Under the pieces are notes generated by a model, which was not told the DNA's origin, did not search any database, and saw only the letters and a program-made list of their open reading frames with translations. This document shows positions 35,584 through 45,800 of a stretch of 64,000 bases of DNA, in pieces (positions within the stretch are counted from its first letter, which is position 1; every line of letters starts with the position of its first letter). The position numbers were made by a program, and so were the translations under genes. This DNA comes from Chryseobacterium indologenes (lineage in GTDB: Bacteria > Bacteroidota > Bacteroidia > Flavobacteriales > Weeksellaceae), in contig NZ_CP074372.1 in the NCBI RefSeq assembly GCF_018362995.1, positions 1,860,001 through 1,924,000 of the forward strand, read 5' to 3'.

Positions 35584-38500
35584 CTAATTTTTAATTAGTT
35601 TTCCTTGTAATGAAGTGTCTCCCGTTTGTACAATGACAATGTAAACACCTTGCAGCCAGCTGTTAACTTCTACGTCTACCTCTCCGGAAGCCGCTTTCAG
35701 TTCTTTACGGAATTTGACATTGCCCATGGCATCAAAAACTGTAATCTGTTTGGCAAGTAATTTTTCACTGCCCGTATGATACGAGATTTTCACTTTTTCC
35801 TTCGCAGGATTTGGTATCATTTTCAGAGAAGAAACTGAAGCCGCAATTACGCTTCTTCCTGCACTTCTCATACCCATCCAGTCCGGATCTGTTGCTTTGG
35901 TAGTGAACTTACATGTTTCATTTGAGAATAAGATCTCATCTGTACCCTGGAAGTTTGAGTTTGGATAGAATGCCAACGGATTAGCGTTCATATCATACAC
36001 TCCTCCTGCCGGAATAGTGATGATAGACGGAATATAGCTTCCATATCCATTAAGACTCGAAACAGTAAGGCTTATCGGCTGGCTTCCCATATTCTGGATA
36101 ATACCAGTCACTTGATAATGATCTCCAACCCACTTCATGGCTTTGATATTTGTCTCAAGCTTACAATCTGATTCAAATCCACATTCTTTACCAGGATAGT
36201 AATTCATCGTTCCGGAAGTAAATACACATCCTAAATGAGAGATCTGTAGCTGATAGGTTCCCGGAGCACCAATATACAACGGATTAATGAAAACATTGTT
36301 TCCGCTTTGAATACTGTTTCCGAACAGCTGCCACTCATGATGGTCAAAGATTCCTTTCGGTCCTAAAATATATCTGTCTCTAAGACATTCATCATAACAT
36401 CCTGTAGGGAATACCCACATCAGACTCTCAAGACTTAATGGAACTTCTGTGTAGTTACTTACTTTACATCCGCTTGGCGCAGTATAAATAACCTGATAAG
36501 CACCCCCTTCATTTACTGTAATAGACTGACCCGTCATTCCATTACTCCAATTGTAATCTCCTGCAGATGGTCCTGATGCTGTTAACTTAATTTTATAAGG
36601 CTGACAGCTCACCAGACTATAGGTTACCGTAACCGGTGATGGTGGAGGACTTACCGTAACAGTAAAGTTTTTAGAACTTGTACATCCTGATGCACCCGGA
36701 GTTCTTACTTCCAGAGTATAAACATAGGTACCTGCAGGTAATGATCCTGTATCGAAAATAATCGGATATGGACCAGGACTCCATGGAGCTGATACCAATC
36801 CTCCGTTTTTCTTCCACTGGTATTCCAGTGTTGTATCCGTTACAAGGCCGCTAAGGGTTGTAGAAGATCCTTCGCAGATGTTGGCTTTTCCGGATATATT
36901 AACATATGGAGGATTTTTAAGGGTCACAGGTATTGCTTTCGTACTCATGATACTTGTTCTACATCCATCTGAAGATACCAGCACCGGCCAGTAGCTTCCT
37001 GATTGAGTTGGAGTGAAAACCGGAGAGTCTGGTGCTCCAGCCACAGGCTGAGAACCATTCATCCAGATGTAATGACTTGGAGATCCAAGAGTACTTGTAA
37101 ATAAGATATTAGGAGCACTTCCTATACAGGCAACAAGAGCCGGTGGCGCCATATTACCATCAAGAGTAGCTTCTTTCACACTAATATTAATGACAGCAGA
37201 AGTGTATTCACATCCATTAGGAGTTTTAATTTTCAGCTGTATTGTTTTTGTTCCGGCCGTATTATACGTTATGGTAGCATTCGGTCCTCCGGTTACATAT
37301 GATGTTCCATCAAAGATCCAGGTATAAGTATTTCCGGGAATATATGATATAGGAGAGAATGTAATCGCCTCACGCACACATATCCATGCCGGAACCAGGA
37401 AGTTGGTGCTAGGAACCGGAGCCAATGTAATAGTCTGCGTGGTAGTACACGTTGGTTTTCCAGGTGCAGACATTGTCATTGTAAAGGTATAAGTACCTGG
37501 CGCCAGATTGTTATAAGTAGCCGTCTGTCCTGTTTGATTTGGCTGACCCGGGCTGGAGAATGTGTAAGTAATAGATGCCGGATTGATTTCAAATATAGTT
37601 GATGTATTGAAAAGAGTTACATTATAGCCTCCTCCATTACATACTGTACTTACATTGAATTTAGGTTCGTAGTTCTTTCTTACTTCTACCCCTTTGCTGT
37701 ACCAGCACGAACCGTATCTTAAACGTACAAAAACAATATGTGCAGCAGGAAGATTCGTCTGATATACCGGTGTAGCTGTTCCCTGTCCTGAAGACAAAGT
37801 AAGTACACTATCTGATAGCCACTGAATCTCGTCAGGAGTTCCAATGTAAGATAAACCGGTAACAGAAATTGTATTACAATCTGACCACTGTGGAACAAAA
37901 CTGATCTGAGGATCTGTTGTACAGCCTGCACTGCTCGGACATAACTGAGTGACATTAACATTCTGAGAAAAAACCACACAGTTATTAATATCTACCGCAC
38001 GTACTTTATATGTTCCAAAAGCCCCTGCACCCGATATGGTATATGAGTTTGTATTAGCACCTGGTATAAGTGAATTATTTTTATACCATTGCCATGAACT
38101 AATATTCGTAAGCCCTGTAGAGCTGTTCGCCGTAAGAGTATAAGGCGTCATTGTTGTCGGGTCACAAACAGTAACATTATATACCGGAGAAATGGTAATA
38201 ATAGTTTCTGGGTAAATGGTAAAGTTTGCACTTGCTGTTGGGTTATAACTACATCCGTTAGTTCCTGTATATGTTACAGTAACCACCTGAGAAATATTAC
38301 CTCCTGTATTATTCGAGATATACCCATTATTTGGGAAGCTATAATTTCCTGACGGGTTGAAAGCTGTAGTATAAGTTGTTCCGTTAGCAAATGTGAAAGT
38401 AACATTTGTAGCCGAAGTAATTGTTCCCTGATTTACCGTGAAAGAAAGGTTTGAGCCTAAACAAACTCCGCCTACACTTGTAAAGTTGACTACCGGAAGC

Positions 38501-40473
38501 GGTATTAAAGATAACGGTATGCTGATAATTTTTGTTACCCCGCATTTTACAATTCTCAGATTCAGAGTTGTACTGCTCGTAGAAGAGATCTCATTGAAGT
38601 TTACAGTAATATTAGCTGTACCCTGCCCTCCTATCACACTTCCGAAGTTGGAACTTCCAAATGTCCATTCCATAAATTCAGGAACAATTCCGTTCAGATT
38701 AGCACTGAAAGTCTGAGTACTACTCGGACAGAAAGGTCCTGGATTAGGATTAATCGTAATGGAGTTAAGATCTAAAGGCGCTACATTGAACGTAGTTGGA
38801 GCCGAAAGACATCCTGCGCTGCTGATTGATTTATTCTGTGCAGACACCGTATATGATGAAGCTCCGGCGTTAAAGATCACCGTTATAGAAGAACCTGCAT
38901 TACTTCCCTGAATTGTTCCGTTGGTAACACTCCAAACCGGAACCATTCCAGGATCAACAGGACTGATCGTATATACATAAGGTCTTCCGGAACATACTCT
39001 TGTCTCTCCGGAAATAGTACCCGTAGGGGCCTGCGGAATTGGTAACACCTTTATGATTCTTGCATTACTTTCACACCCTCCACCTTGTTTAGTAGCAGTA
39101 ATAGTATAAGTACCAGCTGCTGTAAAAGTGTAGCTAAATGGCCCTGTAGTTACTCCAGATGTAAAAGAAGATCCGCCTGTGGTAACTTTCCAGGTAACAG
39201 GTACGTTAGGGTTAGTCGTAAACACCTGACTTGTTCCTGCACAGATCTCATCCGCACCACCACTTACTTCTACCGGAGCTTCCACTACGATATCAATAGA
39301 AGCCTGACCTTCACATGGTAATAAGGTATTGTGATAATTGGCTACAAGGTGATAAGTACCAGGCTGAGTAGCAGAGAAAATAGCTTCGTTTCTCTGTTGA
39401 GTATAATACAACTGTCCTCCTGCAGGCCCGCTTACGTTCCATTGAACGCTGGTTGTAGGCCATTGAGGAATTGAATACGTATATTGTTTACCTGCACATA
39501 CTACCGCCTGTCCTTTTACTTTTGCATTCGCTAAAACTACAGGAATTTTGATAGTAGTCCACTCAGGACAAGCACATTCAGATAAGTACATTACATACCC
39601 GAAACCATCAAGCGGATCTACCTGATCCCACTTCACTTCGATTTCGCTTCCGTAATTATTTACAATAGATCCTCCAATGACTTTCCATTGTCCTTTATTA
39701 CATCCGTCCTGTGCGCTGTATTTTTCAATACTGCCTTCACATACTACAGATGCACAGTTGATCTGTACAGGATCTGATTTCAATACCTTGATTTCCTTTT
39801 TGTAGGTATTCTTACAGCCGCACTTATTGGTTACAGTCAGGCGGACAGTAAAAGTACCGGGAGTAGTATACACATGAGAAGGTTCAAAAGCTGTGGAAGT
39901 AGAGGTTACTCCATCTCCAAACTCCCAGAAATAATTGATAATATCCGATCCACCGTTTTGTTCGGAAAGGTTATCAAAATACACCGTCGTATTTTTACAT
40001 ACGGTATAATCCAGGTTTAACAATTCAAATTTAGCAATCGGTCTGTTGATTTTCTCAATACATATGGTCTGGGTTTCAACAGTTCCGTCATTGTAGGTAA
40101 TTACAGCCTGTAAAGAGCCATTACCTGCAGCTCCCCAGGTCACATACGCTGCCGTATTTCCTGGTCCTGAAGGCGTTAAAGTTCCTCCTGAAATAGTCCA
40201 TTGTACATTAGAGACGTTCGTTCCCTGAACAAGATATTTGACAGGATCTATTGATTTCTCACAGACACGTAAACATTGAGAAGAGTTGATGTAGGAAACA
40301 GCGACTCCGTTATCAGGAATCTGGTCTTCTTTTTCGCCACGGAATTCCTGGCATCCAACCTGTTCAGTCCATGTAATTCGAGCTTGTGCTTGTAGTACCC
40401 AAGGTACCAAAAGCCAACATAGTAGCAGCCATCTAAAGATGTGCTCCCTACCAAAATAGGTGTTGTTTTTCAT
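35584..40473 (-). CDS. Giant T9SS-exported PKD-domain surface protein
   Basis: 1629-residue secreted protein. Signal peptide ends LQAQ. At about 145-235 lies a clear PKD domain (FWEFGDGV...HVYTTPGTFTVRLTVTNKCG). Many Ig-like/PKD-like modules follow (repeats of VTGP-/YT-ending blocks with paired cysteines), rich in Thr, Ser, Asn and Gly. The last ~80 residues (IPNPAKEKVKISY...) are a T9SS type A sorting domain. Proteins of this build are anchored or shed outside the cell and often bind surfaces or glycans. No catalytic domain was seen. It is divergent from the glutaminase gene. Composition is more Gly/Thr-rich than its neighbours. Confidence 0.85.
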   Translation of the reverse strand: MKNNTYFGREHIFRWLLLCWLLVPWVLQAQARITWTEQVGCQEFRGEKEDQIPDNGVAVSYINSSQCLRVCEKSIDPVKYLVQGTNVSNVQWTISGGTLTPSGPGNTAAYVTWGAAGNGSLQAVITYNDGTVETQTICIEKINRPIAKFELLNLDYTVCKNTTVYFDNLSEQNGGSDIINYFWEFGDGVTSTSTAFEPSHVYTTPGTFTVRLTVTNKCGCKNTYKKEIKVLKSDPVQINCASVVCEGSIEKYSAQDGCNKGQWKVIGGSIVNNYGSEIEVKWDQVDPLDGFGYVMYLSECACPEWTTIKIPVVLANAKVKGQAVVCAGKQYTYSIPQWPTTSVQWNVSGPAGGQLYYTQQRNEAIFSATQPGTYHLVANYHNTLLPCEGQASIDIVVEAPVEVSGGADEICAGTSQVFTTNPNVPVTWKVTTGGSSFTSGVTTGPFSYTFTAAGTYTITATKQGGGCESNARIIKVLPIPQAPTGTISGETRVCSGRPYVYTISPVDPGMVPVWSVTNGTIQGSNAGSSITVIFNAGASSYTVSAQNKSISSAGCLSAPTTFNVAPLDLNSITINPNPGPFCPSSTQTFSANLNGIVPEFMEWTFGSSNFGSVIGGQGTANITVNFNEISSTSSTTLNLRIVKCGVTKIISIPLSLIPLPVVNFTSVGGVCLGSNLSFTVNQGTITSATNVTFTFANGTTYTTAFNPSGNYSFPNNGYISNNTGGNISQVVTVTYTGTNGCSYNPTASANFTIYPETIITISPVYNVTVCDPTTMTPYTLTANSSTGLTNISSWQWYKNNSLIPGANTNSYTISGAGAFGTYKVRAVDINNCVVFSQNVNVTQLCPSSAGCTTDPQISFVPQWSDCNTISVTGLSYIGTPDEIQWLSDSVLTLSSGQGTATPVYQTNLPAAHIVFVRLRYGSCWYSKGVEVRKNYEPKFNVSTVCNGGGYNVTLFNTSTIFEINPASITYTFSSPGQPNQTGQTATYNNLAPGTYTFTMTMSAPGKPTCTTTQTITLAPVPSTNFLVPAWICVREAITFSPISYIPGNTYTWIFDGTSYVTGGPNATITYNTAGTKTIQLKIKTPNGCEYTSAVINISVKEATLDGNMAPPALVACIGSAPNILFTSTLGSPSHYIWMNGSQPVAGAPDSPVFTPTQSGSYWPVLVSSDGCRTSIMSTKAIPVTLKNPPYVNISGKANICEGSSTTLSGLVTDTTLEYQWKKNGGLVSAPWSPGPYPIIFDTGSLPAGTYVYTLEVRTPGASGCTSSKNFTVTVSPPPSPVTVTYSLVSCQPYKIKLTASGPSAGDYNWSNGMTGQSITVNEGGAYQVIYTAPSGCKVSNYTEVPLSLESLMWVFPTGCYDECLRDRYILGPKGIFDHHEWQLFGNSIQSGNNVFINPLYIGAPGTYQLQISHLGCVFTSGTMNYYPGKECGFESDCKLETNIKAMKWVGDHYQVTGIIQNMGSQPISLTVSSLNGYGSYIPSIITIPAGGVYDMNANPLAFYPNSNFQGTDEILFSNETCKFTTKATDPDWMGMRSAGRSVIAASVSSLKMIPNPAKEKVKISYHTGSEKLLAKQITVFDAMGNVKFRKELKAASGEVDVEVNSWLQGVYIVIVQTGDTSLQGKLIKN

Positions 40474-40875
40474 AGTTATTAAAAAAAAGTTATTAATTTT
40501 TTGTCAAATTAATAAAAATAATAATACAAAAATCATTTAATAGTGAAAAAATAGCATTATTTCACTATTGAATTCCAAACCATATAGACAAATTCATGAT
40601 TATATGTTATTTCACAGACCTATTAGTTATATTAAAAAAAACACATCCTCTCTCATTCTCTGAGGTTTCATAAGACTTTTAACAAAAAAAAATCCATAAT
40701 TTATAGCATATCAACAACAAAATTAACAACCAAAAACGCAAATTGTTTATATTTTTCTAAATAAATCAATTTTATATTAAAATTAATCACATTTAAAACT
40801 ATTAAAAGAGAATTTGATTTTTAGATTAAATTCTTCACTGGTGGCACAAACATTACCGGGTATAATAAATGGGCA
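40474..40875. other. AT-rich intergenic region
   Basis: About 400 bases between the giant surface gene and the glutaminase promoter. A minus-strand TAATTTTG box occurs at 40718-40725, but no properly spaced -33 was found. No ORF or RNA gene seen. Confidence 0.5.
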
Positions 40876-40906
40876 TTGCTGACAAGATCAAAATACTTTA
40901 TCTTTG
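40876..40906 (+). promoter_or_regulatory. Bacteroidota-type promoter of the glutaminase gene
   Basis: TTG (40876-40878), 20-base spacer, and TATCTTTG (40899-40906), an exact TAnnTTTG box; 44 bases before the ATG at 40951. Confidence 0.7.
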
Positions 40907-40950
40907 TTTTTCGAGGCTTATCATAAACATTTTATTTGAAGATCTTCCCT

Positions 40951-41964
40951 ATGAAAAACAACAGCTTTTTATTTTCTGCAAAAGGAATTTGCACTGCAGC
41001 TTTTCTTTCCTTAAACACAATAATTTACGCTCAGAAAACTGCAGATATTTCAACAATTTCAGAAAAAACGCTCAATACCATTCTGGAAAAAAACAGGGCT
41101 TATTATACACAAGGTAAAGTGGCAGATTATATTCCCGAACTGGGAAAAATGGACGCTAAAGCAATCGCCTTTTCAGTAGTGGATAAAAACGGAAAGGTAT
41201 TCAACACTGGTGATGTGAGTAAAAAATTTACAATGCAGAGTATTTCCAAGATCATATCATTAATGGTAGCCGTCAACGAAAAGGGTGAAGCCCATATTTT
41301 TGATAAGATGGGATATTTCGGTTCCGATAAACCTTTCAACCATTTTTCAAATCTTGAAACCACAGGCAAACCGCTCAATCCTATGATGAATGCAGGAGCC
41401 ATCCTTACTACTTCGTTAATTTCAGGAGAAGGCGAGAAACCTTTCCTTAAGATTCTGGATATGGTAAGATATATCACCAAAAATCAAGCAATTGAGTATA
41501 ACAAATCTGTTTACGAATCTGAAAAAGCAACCGGACACCGTAACCGGGGGATGTTCTACATAATGAAAAACAGCGGACTGATTTCCGGAAATGAAGACCA
41601 GCTGGATAATTATTTCAAGCAATGCTCTATTGAGCTTACCGCTGAAGATCTTGCAAAAATCGGTTATTTCTTTGCTAACCAATGTGTAAGATTTGACGGG
41701 GATGCTACTTATAAGAATGCAGACATGGCAAAACTGGTAGAGTCACAAATGCTGACTGCCGGAATGTATGAATTCAGTGGTGAATATTCCAGAACCGTAG
41801 GTCTTCCAAGCAAATCCGGTGTCGGAGGCGGAATTACCGTAAGTGTTCCGGGAAAAATGGGAATTGGCGTATTCAGTCCATCTTTGGATCAGCATGGCAA
41901 TTCGCTGGCAGGATATCACATGATTTTAGATCTTGCAAAACAATACGGATTAAGTATATTTTAA
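40951..41964 (+). CDS. glsA: Exported glutaminase (GlsA family)
   Basis: Hydrolyses glutamine to glutamate and ammonia. 337 residues from the ATG at 40951. The serine-dependent glutaminase fold is shown by FTMQSISK (catalytic Ser97, Lys100) and the LETTGKPLNPMMNAGAI block, with GVGGGITVSVPGKMGIGVFSP near the end. Unlike the cytosolic enzymes, it begins with a signal peptide ending IIYAQ, so it is likely periplasmic or secreted. An in-frame TTG at 40936 was not used because it would break the signal start. It is a single-gene unit with promoter and terminator. Confidence 0.88.
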   Translation: MKNNSFLFSAKGICTAAFLSLNTIIYAQKTADISTISEKTLNTILEKNRAYYTQGKVADYIPELGKMDAKAIAFSVVDKNGKVFNTGDVSKKFTMQSISKIISLMVAVNEKGEAHIFDKMGYFGSDKPFNHFSNLETTGKPLNPMMNAGAILTTSLISGEGEKPFLKILDMVRYITKNQAIEYNKSVYESEKATGHRNRGMFYIMKNSGLISGNEDQLDNYFKQCSIELTAEDLAKIGYFFANQCVRFDGDATYKNADMAKLVESQMLTAGMYEFSGEYSRTVGLPSKSGVGGGITVSVPGKMGIGVFSPSLDQHGNSLAGYHMILDLAKQYGLSIF

Positions 41965-42075
41965 ATTGTAAAAGCTCGTTCATTTACAGATCGCTCACCG
42001 GGATAATAAAAATTATATGAGCCGGCACCCTTTAAGGGGGCATATTTATCAGAAAATCTTAATGGTAACCTAATT

Positions 42076-42114
42076 AAAAAACAGTAAGTATATCAGATAC
42101 TTACTGTTTTTTTT
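42076..42114 (+). terminator. Terminator after the glutaminase gene
   Basis: 11-bp perfect stem ACAGTAAGTAT / ATACTTACTGT, loop ATCAG, then seven or more T. It lies 111 bases past the stop. Confidence 0.9.
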
Positions 42115-42345
42115 ATGAATTTCGGAAAGATATATTAATTATTCTTAAAATTATCTATCTCTTTATTTATCAAAAAGATAGAGAAAGTTCATAAATAATT
42201 CAAATTAAATCACAATATATTGATTAATTTTATTTAAATTCGCTTTGCCGTTTTATCAGATTGATAAAGGCAATTTTTACATTTCGGAACCTTATTCATT
42301 CTATATTATCTTTTTGTAATATATGCAAAAACAAATCTCTTGTTT
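42115..42345. other. AT-rich spacer, nothing seen
   Basis: Low-complexity A/T-rich DNA between the glutaminase terminator and the synthase promoter. No gene, RNA or repeat was recognised. Confidence 0.45.
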
Positions 42346-42377
42346 TTGAAATATTTTATTTTTTATTCCTATATTTG
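42346..42377 (+). promoter_or_regulatory. Candidate promoter of the megasynthase operon
   Basis: TTG (42346-42348, part of TTTTTG), 21-base spacer, exact TAnnTTTG box TATATTTG (42370-42377). Transcription would start about 505 bases before the first gene's ATG, leaving a long leader. Confidence 0.6.
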
Positions 42378-42651
42378 CTTAACATTTCTTTAACTATAAC
42401 TATTTATAATTAAAGTTGAGAAGATTGTACCGGCATGTTTCTAAGAATAAATAAACAATAAATATATTTTAATAACATATGAACAATTGATATTTATACA
42501 TTAATAAATAATTATCAAATTGTATTTATGACTAAAGAATATGTACGTTTTTATTATTTTTATTCACTCATAACAGAAAAACACCATCAATACTAATGGC
42601 ATCCGTGTTCTGGTATGAGATATCATTAACTATTCCTATACCGTAAATGCT

Positions 42652-42810
42652 ATGAAAAACTTGACTAAAATCAGGCTAATGCCTTTTGAAAAACCGGACA
42701 CCAACCTTACCTCATGCAATCTATTAACAAACAATAGATTCTTGAATAATTACCATAAAAACACAAACATCATTAAAGATTTAACAAAAACCAATTTTAT
42801 TATATCATAA
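42652..42810 (+). CDS. 52-codon leader ORF copying the N-terminus of the synthase
   Basis: An ATG ORF of 52 codons ending TAA at 42808-42810. Its first 19 residues, MKNLTKIRLMPFEKPDTNL, match the synthase start MKNLTIIGLTPFEKPDVNL at 15 of 19 positions. The DNA is alike as well, and similarity extends a little upstream. Later residues (LNNYHKN) also echo the bases just before the synthase ATG. Whether it is translated is unknown; it may be a duplication remnant, a leader peptide or an attenuator. Confidence 0.45.
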   Translation: MKNLTKIRLMPFEKPDTNLTSCNLLTNNRFLNNYHKNTNIIKDLTKTNFIIS

Positions 42811-42889
42811 CAAAAAGCGATCGCCTTAATACCGAAAGGCCCTGCATTTTGTTACGAATCTCTTGCTATCATTCAATAATTATCACGCC

Positions 42890-45800
42890 ATGAAAAACTT
42901 AACCATTATTGGACTGACGCCTTTTGAAAAACCAGACGTTAACCTTATACCTAAACTACACCAGGCGGGTGCATTTCCCGTTTTAAGTTTAGGAAATGAA
43001 ATAACGGCTGCACAGGAAGCGTTACATCAACTTGACAAGATAGACGTACCATCGTATGGTATTTATTTTTCTAATGACAATTTCACTACAATTCAAATTC
43101 CTGAAAAAGTAAGGTTCGCTATCCTTCCGTTCGGAATGCCAAAACCCTTCAATCTGCCTGCAGTTTATCAGGTAAGCAGTTTGGAAGAAGCCCGACAGGC
43201 TGAACAATCGGGAGCAGAAGGAATCATTATCAAAGGAAATGAAGCAGGTGGATGGGTAGGCTATGAATCCACGTTTGTATTATTTCAGCGTGTGATCAAA
43301 GAAATTCAGAACATTCCGGTGTGGGTACAGGGAGGAATAGGTCTCCATACTGCAGCGGCATCAAAAGCATTGGGAGCAACAGGAGTTATACTGGACAGCC
43401 AACTGGCCCTGTTCCCTGAAAGTTCAGTTCCAAAAGATCTGAAAGAAGTTTGCTCAAAACTGAATGGTACAGAAACTAAGGTGATTGCTAACCATCGTGT
43501 ATTGGTAAGACCCAATTCACCGGTATTACCAGAAAACACAACTGCTGAAGATCTGAAACAGTATTTCACCGGTTTAGACCTCAGCACATGTTATATCCCA
43601 ATGGGACAAGACATTTCGCTGGCAACAGACCTGTATGAGGATTTCAAAACTCTGAAAAAACTGGTTTTCGGATTCAAAGAGGCAATGTATGGACATCTGA
43701 AGCAGGCAAAAGCACTTAAAGTAATTGATAAAGACAACTCTTTAGCTCGGGAACTGGGTCTTCATTACCCTATCGCTCAAGGTCCGATGACCCGTGTAAG
43801 CGACGTTCCGTTATTTGCAAATGCAGTAGCAGACGCCGGAGCTTTACCTTTTGTTGCCTTATCCTTATTGAAAGGAGAATCTGCAAAGTCTCTGGTAATG
43901 GATACCAAAAAACTTGCAGGTGAAAAAACATGGGGTGTAGGTATTCTGGGATTTGCTCCACAGGAATTAAGAGAAGAACAAACCTCTTATATATTAGAAG
44001 CTAAACCTCCTGTAGTTTTGATTGCAGGTGGAAGACCAGCTCAGGCTAAAGTATTTGAAAAAGCCGGAATAAAATCATTCTTACACGTTCCTTCCCCTGC
44101 CCTTCTGGATATTTTCCTGAAAGAAGGTGCCAGAAATTTCATTTTTGAAGGACGTGAGTGCGGAGGCCACGTAGGCCCGCTTTCAAGTATGGTTCTTTGG
44201 GAAAAACAAATTGAACGTATCTTAAAAGAAGAAAACCCTGAAAACATCAGTGTCTTTTTTGCAGGAGGAATTCATAACGCACTTTCAACGGCGTTTGTAT
44301 CCATCATGGCCGCTCCATTAGCTGCAAGAGGAGTAAAAATTGGAGTATTGATGGGAACCGCTTACCTTTATACTCATGAGGCAGTACAGACGGGAGCTAT
44401 TCAGGAAGAATTCCAGTCGCAGGCTATGCAGGCAAAAGATACCGTTTTATTGGAAACAGCTCCGGGACATGAAACCCGTTGTCTCAATACAGCGTTTGCC
44501 CACCATTTCAATACAGAAAAAGCAAAGCTTCTTGCTGCAGGAATGGATAAAAAACAGGTATGGGAACAGCTTGAAAAATTAAATGTAGGCCGTTTAAGAA
44601 TTGCGGCTAAAGGTATAGAGCGTCAGGGTGATAAACTTGTCAGCATTCCTAAAGATGACCAACTAGACTTAGGAATGTATATGATAGGACAAGTAGCTAC
44701 GATGCACAATCGTGTGATCTCATTAGCAGCTCTGCATCAAAGTGTTGTAGACAACTACGAGCACATTCAGGATGCAGCGTTACCGGAAGAACCGGTTTCT
44801 ACAGAAAAACCATTGGACATCGCCATTGTAGGAATGGAATGTATTTTCCCGGGAGCTAAAAACCTGGATGAATACTGGAGAAATATCATTTTAGGAAAAG
44901 ACAGCGTTACCGAAGTACCGGACGAAAGATGGAATAAAGACCTTTATTATAAACCAGATTCCAACGAATCTGATGTCTCTCACTCCAAATGGGGAGGATT
45001 TATTCCTAAAATTGATTTCGATCCGCTGGCATTCGGAATTCCGCCACAATCTCTTGCTGCCATTGAACCTACACAGCTATTGACTTTATTGGTTGCCAAG
45101 CGTGCAATGGAAGATGCAGGATATGGTGAAAAACATATCAACAGAGAAAACATTTCTGTCATTATAGGTGCTGAAGGGGGTAATGATCTTGCCAACAGCT
45201 ATAGTTTCAGAGGATATTATAAGCAGGTTTTCGGAGAACTTCATGAAGAAGTAAAAGAAGCCTTCCCACATACTACAGAAGACTCATTCCCGGGTATTCT
45301 TGCCAATGTTATCGCAGGTAGGATTACGAACCGACTGGATCTTGGCGGCAGAAACTTTACCGTAGATGCAGCTTGTGCTTCGTCATTAGCCGCTATTGAT
45401 CTGGCATGCCAGGAACTTGTATTAGGAAAATCTGATATGGTTCTTGCAGGAGGAGCAGATTTACACAACGGAATCAATGATTACCTGATGTTCTCCAGCA
45501 CTCACGCTCTTTCCAGAAAAGGAAGATGTGCTACTTTTGACGGTGAGGCAGACGGTATTGCTCTTGGAGAAGGTATTGCCATCCTTGTTTTAAAAAGATA
45601 TGAAGACGCTGTACGTGATGGTGACCGTATTTATTCGGTGATCAAAGGAGTTGGCGGATCCAGTGACGGTAAAGCACTGGGATTGACTGCTCCAAGACAG
45701 ATAGGCCAGGTAAGAGCATTAGAACGCGCTTATTCCCAAGCGGGTATCAGTGCTACTTCTGTAGGTTTAGTGGAAGCTCACGGTACAGGAACTGTAGTGG

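Noticed and set aside
42863..42889. TTG start for the synthase
   Set aside because: The ATG at 42890 matches the leader copy and is the natural start; the TTG-extended residues show no domain.
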